Assembly (NCBI RefSeq): GCF_002868735.1
Contig: NZ_CP025611.1
Span: forward strand, 2,474,501 to 2,538,500
Source of the DNA: Niveispirillum cyanobacteriorum
Lineage (GTDB): Bacteria > Pseudomonadota > Alphaproteobacteria > Azospirillales > Azospirillaceae
Length of the DNA: 64,000 nt
Direction of reading: 5' to 3'
Notes under the pieces: model-generated
Told to the model about the DNA's origin: nothing
The model's input: the letters and a program-made list of their open reading frames with translations, nothing else
The model's database searches: none
Made by a program: the position numbers and the translations under genes
In this document: positions 9,517 to 17,654 of the stretch, piece by piece
How positions within the stretch are numbered: the stretch's first letter is position 1
Layout of the letters: every line of letters begins with the position of its first letter

Positions 9517-9668
9517 TCCATGTCCGGTGGGCGGGCGGCGGATACCGACCCGCATCTGTTGAGGAACGTAATGTCGCGACCCCGCCCTGTCCACCCCTGC
9601 GCGGGTCCGCCCCGGATCGGGACCATGGGGCCATGCACCAAATGTAGGCCCTGGCCGTGAAGGCATGC

Positions 9669-9697
9669 TTGACAGGGCGGGGCCAGATCAGCATTAT
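9669..9697 (+). promoter_or_regulatory. Sigma-70 type promoter for tRNA-Ala
   Basis: TTGACA (9669-9674, perfect -35) is separated by 17 bases from CATTAT (9692-9697, 4 of 6 matches to TATAAT). A start near 9704 would give a leader of about 39 bases before the mature tRNA 5' end at 9743. Spacing and position fit a stable-RNA promoter. Confidence 0.65.
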
Positions 9698-9742
9698 CCG
9701 CGCCACTTCGGGGGCCTGCCGTTCTGGTAGGTTCGATGGTGC

Positions 9743-9818
<76 letters not shown>

Positions 9819-9931
9819 TTCCTCCGGGTTTCCGATCAGACTTGAATTTCGGGTTCGGCAGATGCATCGCTGTTCCGGCATGGCCGACCTGATATGCTGG
9901 TATCCACGCCCTTTGGCGGGAAGGCAGCCTT

Positions 9932-10285
9932 ATGCCCACTGAGATACGGCACATCATCTTCACCAATGAAGAGGTGATCCGCGCGGTCGTGGATTATCAC
10001 CGCCGTTCGGGAAACCCCCTGCCGTCGGGTAGCATCATCCGTCTGGAAATCCAGACGGAGCCGCAGGTGCGCTGCGCCCTGCATATTGGTCTGGATGACG
10101 GGGCGCGGCAGGTGCAGTGGATCGATAACCCCACGCTGGCCGCCTGCCTCATCTTCTACTGCATCAATCAGCGTATCCCGCTACCCACCAAATCGGCCAA
10201 GCAGTTGCATATGATGAACGACAAGGTCACCCTGGTTGTTCACAAGAATGCCCAGACCGACCGGGGCGGCGCGCGGGTGGCATGA
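9932..10285 (+). CDS. Conserved hypothetical protein
   Basis: 117 aa, no signal peptide or membrane segment. The N-terminus (MPTEIRHIIFTNEEVIRAVVDYHRR) and the central hydrophobic segment NPTLAACLIFYCINQRIPLP suggest a compact alpha/beta protein. I recall similar proteins in Rhodospirillales but no assigned function. It stands alone between the tRNA gene and the PAS-domain gene. The start is ATG at 9932 with GGGAAGG about 11 bases upstream. Codon usage matches the neighbours. Confidence 0.75.
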   Translation: MPTEIRHIIFTNEEVIRAVVDYHRRSGNPLPSGSIIRLEIQTEPQVRCALHIGLDDGARQVQWIDNPTLAACLIFYCINQRIPLPTKSAKQLHMMNDKVTLVVHKNAQTDRGGARVA

Positions 10286-10371
10286 TTTGGCCCCTCAGGT
10301 GCCGACTGCGCTCAGAGCATCCTATTGTTGCAGTGCGGTGAATATAGACAGCCTTCAATGACGGGCGCACC

Positions 10372-10953
10372 ATGCCCGCCACCTTCCACCATGGCGGTTC
10401 CAGCCCCATGATATCAGGCACGGCAAACCGGTCCGACGATCCCATGCCCCCGCCCGCGGAAAGCGCTCCCGCCCTGTTGCAACCCCTGCTGCCCTGGTGG
10501 CGGGCGCTGCCCCGCGCGGAAGGGACCTTGCCGCTCTGGACGGGTGAACTGGTCTTCGATCTGAAACCCTGGCTGGGCCATCTGCTGATGGCGCGGTTCC
10601 CGCGTGATGGGTCGGGGGCGCATTACACGCTGTACGGCTCTGGGCTGGTCGAATTCACGGGCCGCGACCTGACGGGGCGGGGCCTGCGCGATGCCAGCAA
10701 GTCGCCTGGCTTCAAGCTGACCGCCGACAGCTATGTGACCGCCCGGCAGACCGGTCGCGCGCATTGGAGCCGGGTGCGTGTAGACCTGCCGGGCGGGGAC
10801 AATGTGCGCTATGACCGGCTGCTGCTGCCCTTTGCTTGTGCCGATGGCGATGCCCGCGTCCTGGGCGCCATCCGTTTTGACCGCCACCTGCCCCGGCACT
10901 GGGATGCCGACGATATGCGCCTGTCGATCGAGCAGGAGGCGTTGCTGGGATAG
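10372..10953 (+). CDS. PAS_5-type PAS-domain protein
   Basis: Up to 193 aa; ATGs at 10372, 10408 and 10444 are all possible because no strong Shine-Dalgarno decides. The core matches single-domain PAS_5 proteins of alphaproteobacteria: WTGELVFDLKPWLGHLLMARF, then HYTLYGSGLVEFTGRDLTGRGL, then a central helix and the paired strands RVRVDLP...YDRLLLPFA...LGAIRF. No output domain is attached, so it may act by protein contact or ligand binding. Function is unknown. It ends 4 bases before the convergent gene at 10958. Confidence 0.7.
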   Translation: MPATFHHGGSSPMISGTANRSDDPMPPPAESAPALLQPLLPWWRALPRAEGTLPLWTGELVFDLKPWLGHLLMARFPRDGSGAHYTLYGSGLVEFTGRDLTGRGLRDASKSPGFKLTADSYVTARQTGRAHWSRVRVDLPGGDNVRYDRLLLPFACADGDARVLGAIRFDRHLPRHWDADDMRLSIEQEALLG

Positions 10954-10957
10954 GAGG

Positions 10958-11452
10958 TTACATATAGTGACCCAAAGACAGGAAGTTTTCCTTTGTTGTG
11001 GCATCGACAGGCAGTTCCCGCTCCAGAACCAGTTCCGCCACGCGCGCGGCGATGGCGTCAAAGCCGGTGAGCTGGCTTTCGATGCTGTAACGGCCCCGGC
11101 CCGCCCGGATAGTCAACTGCATCCAGCCGCCTGACTTGTCCTTCTTTGTTGAATAGTAGCGCAGCTTCACGCCCGTGATCTGGTCCCAGCGGGCCATGAC
11201 CATGAAGAAGCCGCTGGGCAGGACCAGGCCTTCTTCCGTTACCCGGCAGGCCGCCCCGCGCCGGGCCAGCGTTCGCAACCCCAGCCAGCCGAACAACCCA
11301 GCCCCCGCCAGCAGCGGCACCGCCACCAGCGGGTGGGCATCGAACCCGACCAGGGCAAGGGGGCCCAGCGTCACCGCCAGGCCCCCCGCCGCCCGCAACC
11401 CGTCAGCCTTTAGCGCATCTGCCGGATAGCGGCCGAACCCCGGTTCTGTCAC
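10958..11452 (-). CDS. Membrane protein with a PH-like C-terminal domain, unknown function
   Basis: 164 aa. Two hydrophobic stretches near residues 20-60 (GGLAVTLGPLALVGF and VAVPLLAGAGLFGWLGL) are followed by a soluble domain with an aromatic, basic strand pattern (VLPSGFFMVMARWDQITGVKLRYYSTKKD) like bacterial PH/DUF304-type domains. The start overlaps the stop of the oligopeptidase gene by 4 bases, so it is cotranscribed and probably coupled. No catalytic motif is seen. Confidence 0.7.
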   Translation of the reverse strand: MTEPGFGRYPADALKADGLRAAGGLAVTLGPLALVGFDAHPLVAVPLLAGAGLFGWLGLRTLARRGAACRVTEEGLVLPSGFFMVMARWDQITGVKLRYYSTKKDKSGGWMQLTIRAGRGRYSIESQLTGFDAIAARVAELVLERELPVDATTKENFLSLGHYM

Positions 11453-13683
11453 TTGGACATCCCGTGGGCGCGCAGGATGAAGGCCTGGGACAGGGCCACT
11501 TCCTTCAGCTTGTCAAAGCGGCCGGTGGAACCGCCATGGCCGGCACTCATCTCCGTCTTCAGCATCAGGACATTGTCGTCGGTCTTGTAGACGCGCAGCT
11601 TGGCCGCCCACTTGGCCGGTTCCCAATAGGTGACGCGGTAATCATTCAGCCCTGCCGTGATCAGGATCGGCGGATAAGGCCGCTTGGTCACATTGTCATA
11701 GGGGCTGTAGGTCTTCATGACATCGTAGATTTCCTTGATGTTGGGATTGCCCCATTCCGGGTAATCGCCGGTGGTCAGGGGCAGCGTGTCGTCGAACAGG
11801 GTGTTCAGCACATCGACGAAGGGCACATGTGCCACGGCCCCGGCAAACATGCCGTCGGACGCCATGTTCAACACAGCGCCCATCAGGGTGCCGCCGGCGG
11901 ACCCGCCCTCAATGCTGATCTGGCCGGGGCTGGTGTAACCCTGAGACACCAGGAACTGTGCCACATCCAGGAAATCGTTGAAGGTATTGGGCTTGTTGGT
12001 CAGGCGCCCGGCATCATGCCAGGGGCGGCCCATCTCCTCCCCCCCGCGGATATGGGCGATGGCATAGACGAAACCCCGATCCAGCAGGCCGATGCGATTG
12101 GTGGAGAAGCCGGGCTCCATGGCGATGGAGTAGGAGCCATAGCCATAGAGATGCATCGGTGCCTTGCCGTCCTTCTTCACATCCTTGCGATAGACGATGG
12201 AGACGGGAATGGGCGTGCCGTCGCGCGCAGGGGCCATCAACCGCTCGGAGGTGTAGAGCGAGGGATCATAGCCGCTGGGGATTTCCTGCACCTTGCGCGT
12301 CGTCAGGGTGCGGGCGGCCAAGTCATAGTCGAACACGGTCGGCGGCGTGACCAGAGAGTGGTAACGGACGCGAAGGGTACCCGTCTCATATTCCTCGTTA
12401 TTCATGCCCGACACAGCGAAGGCGGCGTCAGGAAAGGCGATGGTGTGCGACCCGCCCTTATTGTCAAGCACCCAGACCTGCTGCGTGCCGTCCTGCCGTC
12501 CAAACACCACCAGCCAGTCCTTCAGTGCCAGCAAGCCCGTCAGATATTGCCGGTCGCTGCCGGCCATCACTTCAGTCCAGGCCTTCTCCGACCAGTCATT
12601 GATTGGCGTCTTCAGCAGGCGGAAATTCAGATGCTTGTCATTGGACAGGATCCACAGGCTGTCGCCCTGGTCGGCCACGGAATAGAGATGGTTCTCCCGG
12701 CGCGGGATCACCGGCTTGGGCTTGGCCGTCGGGTTATCGGACGGGATCAACAGGGTTTCGGAGGAGACCAGCGTGCCCGATCCGATCTCGATGAAGCGGC
12801 CGGATTGGCTTTCGCCGATGCCGACCCACCAGGACGGGTCCTGTTCCTCATACACCAGGGTACCAGCATCGGCCTTGGCGCCCAGGACCGTGCGCATCAC
12901 CTGCTTGGGCCGCTGGCTTTCATCTTTGAGCACATAGAACAGGGTCTTGTTGTCGGCTGCCCAGACGACGGAACCCGAGGTACCGGGGATCGGCTCTCCC
13001 ACGAACTCCCCGCTCGTCAGGTCCTTCACGACAATGGTGAAGTTTTCTGAGCCGTTATCATCGAAACTGTAGGCGAGATAGCGGCCATCGGGGCTGGGTT
13101 CCAGCGCCTCTACATCGTAGAAGTCCTTGCCCTTGGCCAGCTCGTTGACGTCCAGGATGGTCTTTTCAGATCCTTCCGCCTCACCCTTGGCGCGGCGCAC
13201 GAAGGTGGGGTGGTCCTGTCCGGCGGCAAAGCGCGACTGGTAGATATAGGCGCCGCGCGGATAGGGCACACCAGTATCATCCTCCTTCACGCGGCCCTTC
13301 AACTCGGCGAACAGGCTGGCGCGCAGGCCGTCCTCCTCCTTGCCCAGGACCGTGTCGGTATAGGCGTTTTCCGCCTTCAGGTAATCCAGCACCTCCGCGT
13401 CATCGACCTTGGGATAATCCTTGTCGCGCAGCCAGTCATAGGGATCGACCCAGGTCTCGCCATGGCGCACATGCTCCACGGGCACCTGTTTGGCCACGGG
13501 CGGTGCGGGGAACAGGCTCTGGCGCAGCGGGGGCAGGTCGGTGGCGGTCTGCTGAACGGGCATCTCGGCGTTTTTCCTTGGCAAGGTCACATAGGCCAGC
13601 GTGGTGGCCCCGACCAGGGCGGCAAACAGGATCAGGATGCCAGGCCGGCGCGGCCCGCCCCCGGAATGATGACCCGATAACAT
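11449..13683 (-). CDS. ptrB: S9A prolyl oligopeptidase family, oligopeptidase B-like
   Basis: 744 aa from the ATG at 13683, which has GGGGTG before it; the upstream extension to 13773 is rejected. An N-terminal hydrophobic segment (about residues 13-32) suggests a signal anchor, so the enzyme may act at or beyond the inner membrane, unlike cytosolic E. coli PtrB. A seven-bladed propeller (about 90-480) precedes the alpha/beta-hydrolase domain with the triad Ser595 (GGSAGG), Asp681 (LNDYRV) and His716 (GHGG). Family activity: cleavage of short peptides after Arg/Lys. The acidic residues defining dibasic specificity were not checked. It is followed by the overlapping membrane-protein gene. Confidence 0.88.
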   Translation of the reverse strand: MLSGHHSGGGPRRPGILILFAALVGATTLAYVTLPRKNAEMPVQQTATDLPPLRQSLFPAPPVAKQVPVEHVRHGETWVDPYDWLRDKDYPKVDDAEVLDYLKAENAYTDTVLGKEEDGLRASLFAELKGRVKEDDTGVPYPRGAYIYQSRFAAGQDHPTFVRRAKGEAEGSEKTILDVNELAKGKDFYDVEALEPSPDGRYLAYSFDDNGSENFTIVVKDLTSGEFVGEPIPGTSGSVVWAADNKTLFYVLKDESQRPKQVMRTVLGAKADAGTLVYEEQDPSWWVGIGESQSGRFIEIGSGTLVSSETLLIPSDNPTAKPKPVIPRRENHLYSVADQGDSLWILSNDKHLNFRLLKTPINDWSEKAWTEVMAGSDRQYLTGLLALKDWLVVFGRQDGTQQVWVLDNKGGSHTIAFPDAAFAVSGMNNEEYETGTLRVRYHSLVTPPTVFDYDLAARTLTTRKVQEIPSGYDPSLYTSERLMAPARDGTPIPVSIVYRKDVKKDGKAPMHLYGYGSYSIAMEPGFSTNRIGLLDRGFVYAIAHIRGGEEMGRPWHDAGRLTNKPNTFNDFLDVAQFLVSQGYTSPGQISIEGGSAGGTLMGAVLNMASDGMFAGAVAHVPFVDVLNTLFDDTLPLTTGDYPEWGNPNIKEIYDVMKTYSPYDNVTKRPYPPILITAGLNDYRVTYWEPAKWAAKLRVYKTDDNVLMLKTEMSAGHGGSTGRFDKLKEVALSQAFILRAHGMSK

Positions 13684-13787
13684 GTGCGACACCCCGATGA
13701 TGGTTGACGGTTGGCCGCAGGATAGGGCCGCAGATTGGAAGCGCCAATGCTGAAATCCAGGCGGACCCATCATTTAGGGCAGGCATC

Positions 13788-13816
13788 GGTACCCGAAACG
13801 ATTTATAGTGGTACCC
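13788..13816. repeat. Tandem GGTACCC direct repeat in a divergent promoter region
   Basis: GGTACCC occurs at 13788-13794 and again at 13810-13816, 22 bases apart (two helical turns), in an AT-richer patch between the oligopeptidase gene and the GGDEF regulator gene. The spacing would suit a dimeric regulator, but two short matches can arise by chance. Confidence 0.3.
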
Positions 13817-13891
13817 AATATAGATCGCTGCCCGATCCGGTTCCCGCCGCCAAACGGTGGAACTGATTGGAGCGGCATACATTTGTTTCAA

Positions 13892-13908
13892 TCTGGTGTT
13901 TCACCAGA
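13892..13908. promoter_or_regulatory. Short perfect inverted repeat upstream of the GGDEF regulator gene
   Basis: TCTGGTG (13892-13898) pairs with CACCAGA (13902-13908) around TTT. It sits 10 bases before the AGGAAG Shine-Dalgarno of the gene at 13931. It could be an operator or a leader hairpin that affects ribosome access. There is no direct evidence for either. Confidence 0.35.
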
Positions 13909-13930
13909 CATTCAGTAGGAAGTCCGTCCA

Positions 13931-15547
13931 ATGGGGGGCGGACCAGCCGCATGGCGGCGGACGGAACGGGGTCAAGCCTTGGTTGATGACGATTTCCTGT
14001 TCGCGGAGGATGGCACCCTCAAGGGTGCGCCTGCCGCGCTGCCGGAAAGCCGCCAGCCGGACGGCCCGCCCTGGCGCATTCTGATCGTCGATGACGATGA
14101 GGAGGTGCATTCCGTCACCCGCTACGCCCTGCGCAAGGTACGCTTCCGCGACCGCCCGCTGGAACTGCTGTCCGCCTATTCCGCGGCACAGGCGCTGACC
14201 ATGCTGGCGGCAGAGGCCGATGTGGCCCTGGTCCTGCTGGACGTGGTGATGGAGACGGATGATGCCGGCCTGCGTCTGGTCCGCGCAATCCGCGAGGATC
14301 TGGCGGATACCGCCATCCGCATCATCCTGCGCACCGGACAGCCGGGGCAGGCGCCCGAGGAACGGGTGATCGTCGATTACGACGTCAATGACTACAAGGC
14401 CAAGACGGAACTCACCTCGCAGAAGCTGTTCACGACCGTGATCGCCGCCCTGCGTGCCTATGACAGCATCACGACCATCGAGGCCAACCGCCGTGGCCTG
14501 CGCCGCATGATCGCGCTGGATGACCGGCTGCGCCCCGATATGGGGATGGAGGCCTATGCCCAGACGGTCCTGGAACAGGCCGGCCCCATCCTGGGCGCCA
14601 ATGCCTGCGGTCTTGCCTGTGTCGTGGAGGGGGTGGAGGGCTGGTCCATCGGCGGCACCCGTTTCCGGCCCCTGGCCGCCACAGGACGTTTTGCCGATAT
14701 GACAGCGGTCCCGGAAGGCAGCCCTCTGCATGAACGGCTGCTGGCCGCCCTGGCCGACCGGCGCACGGGCGTGGCCGGACAGACAGCCACGCTCTACATG
14801 CCCGGCCCCGATGGCGGGGCCTTCCTGGCCATTCTGGATTGCGACCGTGTGCTGATGCCAGCGGATGCGGAGATGCTGGGCGTTCTGACGGCCAAGTTCG
14901 CGGGCGGGTTGGTCAATCTGGTGCTGTATGAACAGCTGAGCCAGGCCAATACCGACCTGCGCGCCCTCACCCAGACGCTGGAACATCGCGTCGCTGAACG
15001 CACCCGCGAGCTGTCGGAAGCCAATGCCAAGCTGGAAACGCTGGCCAGCATCGACAGCCTGACCGGCATCCTGAACCGCCGCCGCTTCATGGAACTGGCC
15101 GAGGCGGAATGGGATCGCTGCACACGTTATGGCCGCGCCTTCTCCCTGCTGCTGCTGGACCTGGATCAGTTCAAGCGCATCAACGACAACCACGGGCATG
15201 CCGCCGGCGACACCGCGATCCGCGTTGCCGCTGAACGGGCGGGCAGCAGCCTGCGCACCACCGATTGCCTGGCCCGCTTCGGGGGGGAAGAACTGGTGGC
15301 CATGTTGCCTGAAACCGACCTGCCGGCGGCCCTGCTGGCGGCGGAACGCATCCGCAGCGCCATCGGCACCCATCCCGTCCTGCATGAGGACAAGGCCATC
15401 CCGCTGACCACCAGCATCGGCGTTGCCTCCTGGCGCGGGGATACGGAAACACTGGCCCAATTGCTGGACCGCGCCGATCAGGCGCTGTATCAGGCGAAGC
15501 TGCAGGGCCGTAACCGCGTGGAAGCGTCCCGCGTCACCGTTTCCTGA
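13931..15547 (+). CDS. Response regulator with DUF3369 and diguanylate cyclase domain
   Basis: 538 aa. Domain order: receiver (about 49-170, phospho-acceptor Asp104 in LVLLDVVMETDD, switch Lys in DYKAKTE), DUF3369 sensor-like domain (about 175-330), a short coiled coil (NTDLRALTQTLEHRVAERTRELSEANAKLE), then GGDEF (about 365-530) with an intact GGEEL active site at 451-455, so cyclic-di-GMP synthesis is expected. The receiver has DDDEE in place of the usual acidic pair. The AGGAAG Shine-Dalgarno supports the ATG at 13931. No histidine kinase is adjacent; the PAS kinase at 17655 is a possible but unproven partner. Confidence 0.9.
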   Translation: MGGGPAAWRRTERGQALVDDDFLFAEDGTLKGAPAALPESRQPDGPPWRILIVDDDEEVHSVTRYALRKVRFRDRPLELLSAYSAAQALTMLAAEADVALVLLDVVMETDDAGLRLVRAIREDLADTAIRIILRTGQPGQAPEERVIVDYDVNDYKAKTELTSQKLFTTVIAALRAYDSITTIEANRRGLRRMIALDDRLRPDMGMEAYAQTVLEQAGPILGANACGLACVVEGVEGWSIGGTRFRPLAATGRFADMTAVPEGSPLHERLLAALADRRTGVAGQTATLYMPGPDGGAFLAILDCDRVLMPADAEMLGVLTAKFAGGLVNLVLYEQLSQANTDLRALTQTLEHRVAERTRELSEANAKLETLASIDSLTGILNRRRFMELAEAEWDRCTRYGRAFSLLLLDLDQFKRINDNHGHAAGDTAIRVAAERAGSSLRTTDCLARFGGEELVAMLPETDLPAALLAAERIRSAIGTHPVLHEDKAIPLTTSIGVASWRGDTETLAQLLDRADQALYQAKLQGRNRVEASRVTVS

Positions 15548-15562
15548 AGGCGTTCATCGACC

Positions 15563-16234
15563 ATGCCCCTGACCGCACCGGCCTTTCCCCGGCCCCTGCA
15601 CGCTGTTGTCTTCGATATGGACGGGCTGCTGATCGACACGGAACGCCATGTGCGCGAAGCGACGCTGGGGGCGGCGCTGGATGTTGGCCGGCCCATGGAT
15701 GATGATTTCTATGCTGGCATCATCGGCACGCCCTGGCCCGAAACGCTGGCTATGCTGAAGGATTATTTCGGCGGGCAGGACGGGTTTGACCGGTTCCGCG
15801 CCCATTTCGTGCCCCGGATGGAGGCCTTGCGCCAAGGCGTGGAGATGATGGCGGGTGTGGTCGAACTGCTGGACTATCTGGACACAGCAGGCCTGCCCAA
15901 GGCCGTGGCGACCTCCACGGGCCGGGAGAAGGCCGACGAACATCTGCGCCATGTCGGCATCCATCATCGTTTCGATGCCATCGTCACCCGCGATGACGTC
16001 ACGCGCGGCAAGCCGCATCCCGAACCGTACCTAACGGCGGCCCGGCTGCTGGGTGTTGATCCCGCCCATTGCCTGGCGCTGGAGGACAGCCATAACGGCA
16101 TCCGCTCCGCCCATGGCGCCGGCATGATGGCGGTGATGGTGCCCGACCTGCTACCCGCCACGGACGAGATGCGGGCGCTGGCCCTGCATGTGGCCGAAAG
16201 CCTGCATCAAGTGCGGGGAATGCTGCGGGGGTGA
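15563..16234 (+). CDS. HAD-superfamily phosphatase/phosphoglucomutase-like hydrolase
   Basis: 223 aa, subfamily IA size. Motif I FDMDGLLIDTE gives nucleophile Asp18 and acid/base Asp20. The helical cap spans about 30-90. Motif II is VATSTGR, motif III Lys is in RGKPHPEPY, and motif IV is LEDSHNGIRSAHGAGM. This is the pattern of beta-phosphoglucomutase and small-sugar-phosphate phosphatases (YniC/GPH type). Substrate cannot be predicted. It begins 15 bases after the GGDEF gene on the same strand and may share its transcript. Confidence 0.88.
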   Translation: MPLTAPAFPRPLHAVVFDMDGLLIDTERHVREATLGAALDVGRPMDDDFYAGIIGTPWPETLAMLKDYFGGQDGFDRFRAHFVPRMEALRQGVEMMAGVVELLDYLDTAGLPKAVATSTGREKADEHLRHVGIHHRFDAIVTRDDVTRGKPHPEPYLTAARLLGVDPAHCLALEDSHNGIRSAHGAGMMAVMVPDLLPATDEMRALALHVAESLHQVRGMLRG

Positions 16235-16237
16235 TGG

Positions 16238-16459
16238 TCACATCACTTCCCGGCGTTCCTCCGGCGGGGGGATGGGGCGGCCCAGGCGGACCCAGACGGC
16301 GCGACGTTCGTTGGGCGTCATCACGCCCCAGCGCATGATCTCTTCCAGCAGCCGCTTGCAGCCCAGACAGTATTGGCGCTTGCGGTCAAGGTCGCAGCGG
16401 CGGATGCAGGGGCTGGGCACGTAATCATCGGGGTCGGGCACCTGTACCTGGATAACCAT
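16238..16459 (-). CDS. DUF1289 small cysteine-rich protein
   Basis: 73 aa. It carries the DUF1289 signature SPCIRRC...YCLGC with Cys18, Cys22, Cys31 and Cys34, followed by RLLEEIMRWG and the M-x-x-x-E-R-R motif. Four conserved cysteines suggest zinc or iron-sulfur binding (inference). The family has no established function. It lies 6 bases downstream of the FAD oxidoreductase gene, so the two form one unit. Confidence 0.87.
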   Translation of the reverse strand: MVIQVQVPDPDDYVPSPCIRRCDLDRKRQYCLGCKRLLEEIMRWGVMTPNERRAVWVRLGRPIPPPEERREVM

Positions 16460-16465
16460 CGTACA

Positions 16466-17479
16466 TTATCCCCCCATCGCAGCGGCCAACCGCGCGCCGC
16501 TGACAAAGGCCGCCTCGGCCCGCGCTTCCAGACACCAGTCGCCGCAGGCCCCGATGCCAAGCGCAGGGTCCAGCAGGAACCCGTCGGAAAGCGGCCTTGT
16601 GGGCAGGGCATAGCGCCAGCGATGGGCGCTGATCAAGGCCGGATCGCCACTGATGCCCGTCGCGGCGCGGAATGCCGGCAGCAGGGCCGCCGCCACCGCA
16701 TCCGCCGCATCCTCCAGATGCCGGATGGACCAGTCAGGTGCCGCGTGGGCGACAAAGCTGGCGCCCCCGGCGCGGCCCGGCTTGGCCCCATCATGGGCGA
16801 TCCAGGACAGGGGGCGATCTTCTGCCCCCGCGCCTGCGATGAAGGCGGCATCCCAGGCGGGCAGGGCTGCCTGATCAAAGCCCAGCATCAGGGCCCAGCA
16901 GGGGGCCATCACAGCCTCACCCGCGTGCATGGCCAGGGCGGGGGCGACGGGCGACAACAGGTCCACAGCCTGGGGCGACGGAACCGCGACGATGACAGCG
17001 GCAAACGGCCCCTCCACCGCCCCATCCTCCATCCGCAGATGCCAGTCACCGGGGGCACCTGTAATTGACAGGGCACGGCGGGCAAAGCGGGGACGGGCGG
17101 CATCGGGCAGACGGGCGATCAGGCCCTGGATGATGCCGTTCATGCCGGGCACGCCCACGAACCGTTCCACGGGATGCGGCTCCACCCCGCCGTCGGCAGT
17201 CAGGCGCACAATATGCCCGGTCCAGGGCGCGGCATGGCCATCAGCCACCAGCCCGTCCACGACACGGCGCAGGCCGGCATCGCGCACCGTCAGATATTGC
17301 CCGCCATGGTCAAAGCGCCAGCCATCGGCCCGCCGCGTGGACAGACGCCCGCCCGGTCCCCGCCCCTTGTCGAACAGGGCGACGGCCATCCCCCGCTGCG
17401 TCAGCGACAAAGCCGCCGACAGACCGGCAAGGCCGGCGCCGATAATGGCGGTGGGGTGGGCGGAGGCAGGGTTCTGCAT
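16466..17479 (-). CDS. FAD-dependent oxidoreductase, renalase-like
   Basis: 337 aa from the ATG at 17479; the frame continues to 17689 but the added N-terminus is not protein-like. The Rossmann FAD motif AIIGAGLAGLSAAL lies at about 10-23, then LFDKGRGPGGRLSTRR and the conserved FDHGGQYLT, the pattern of the renalase/NAD(P)-FAD amine-oxidase-like family. A second FAD contact near the C-terminus reads GIGACGDWCLEARAEAAFVSG. Likely a cytosolic flavoprotein; known renalases oxidise misformed NAD(P)H isomers (family knowledge), which may or may not apply. Operon with DUF1289. Confidence 0.82.
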   Translation of the reverse strand: MQNPASAHPTAIIGAGLAGLSAALSLTQRGMAVALFDKGRGPGGRLSTRRADGWRFDHGGQYLTVRDAGLRRVVDGLVADGHAAPWTGHIVRLTADGGVEPHPVERFVGVPGMNGIIQGLIARLPDAARPRFARRALSITGAPGDWHLRMEDGAVEGPFAAVIVAVPSPQAVDLLSPVAPALAMHAGEAVMAPCWALMLGFDQAALPAWDAAFIAGAGAEDRPLSWIAHDGAKPGRAGGASFVAHAAPDWSIRHLEDAADAVAAALLPAFRAATGISGDPALISAHRWRYALPTRPLSDGFLLDPALGIGACGDWCLEARAEAAFVSGARLAAAMGG

Positions 17480-17654
17480 GATGGTTCCGGTCTGCGGGGA
17501 TAAGGTGCGGTGCCAGATGGGGTGCTGCCGTTGCCTGTCCAGGGTGCACAGGCGAGAATCTGTTCGGCTACTGCCCATACTATGCTTGTGCGTCATGGCA
17601 CCAGGGGCAACGAAATGGTAACAATAGTCCATTGATTGAGGCCGCGAGCAGGCG

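Noticed and set aside
13901-15460. 519-codon minus-strand frame opposite the GGDEF regulator
   Set aside because: The plus strand encodes clear REC, DUF3369 and GGDEF domains; the antisense translation is Gln/Gly/His-rich and has no Shine-Dalgarno.
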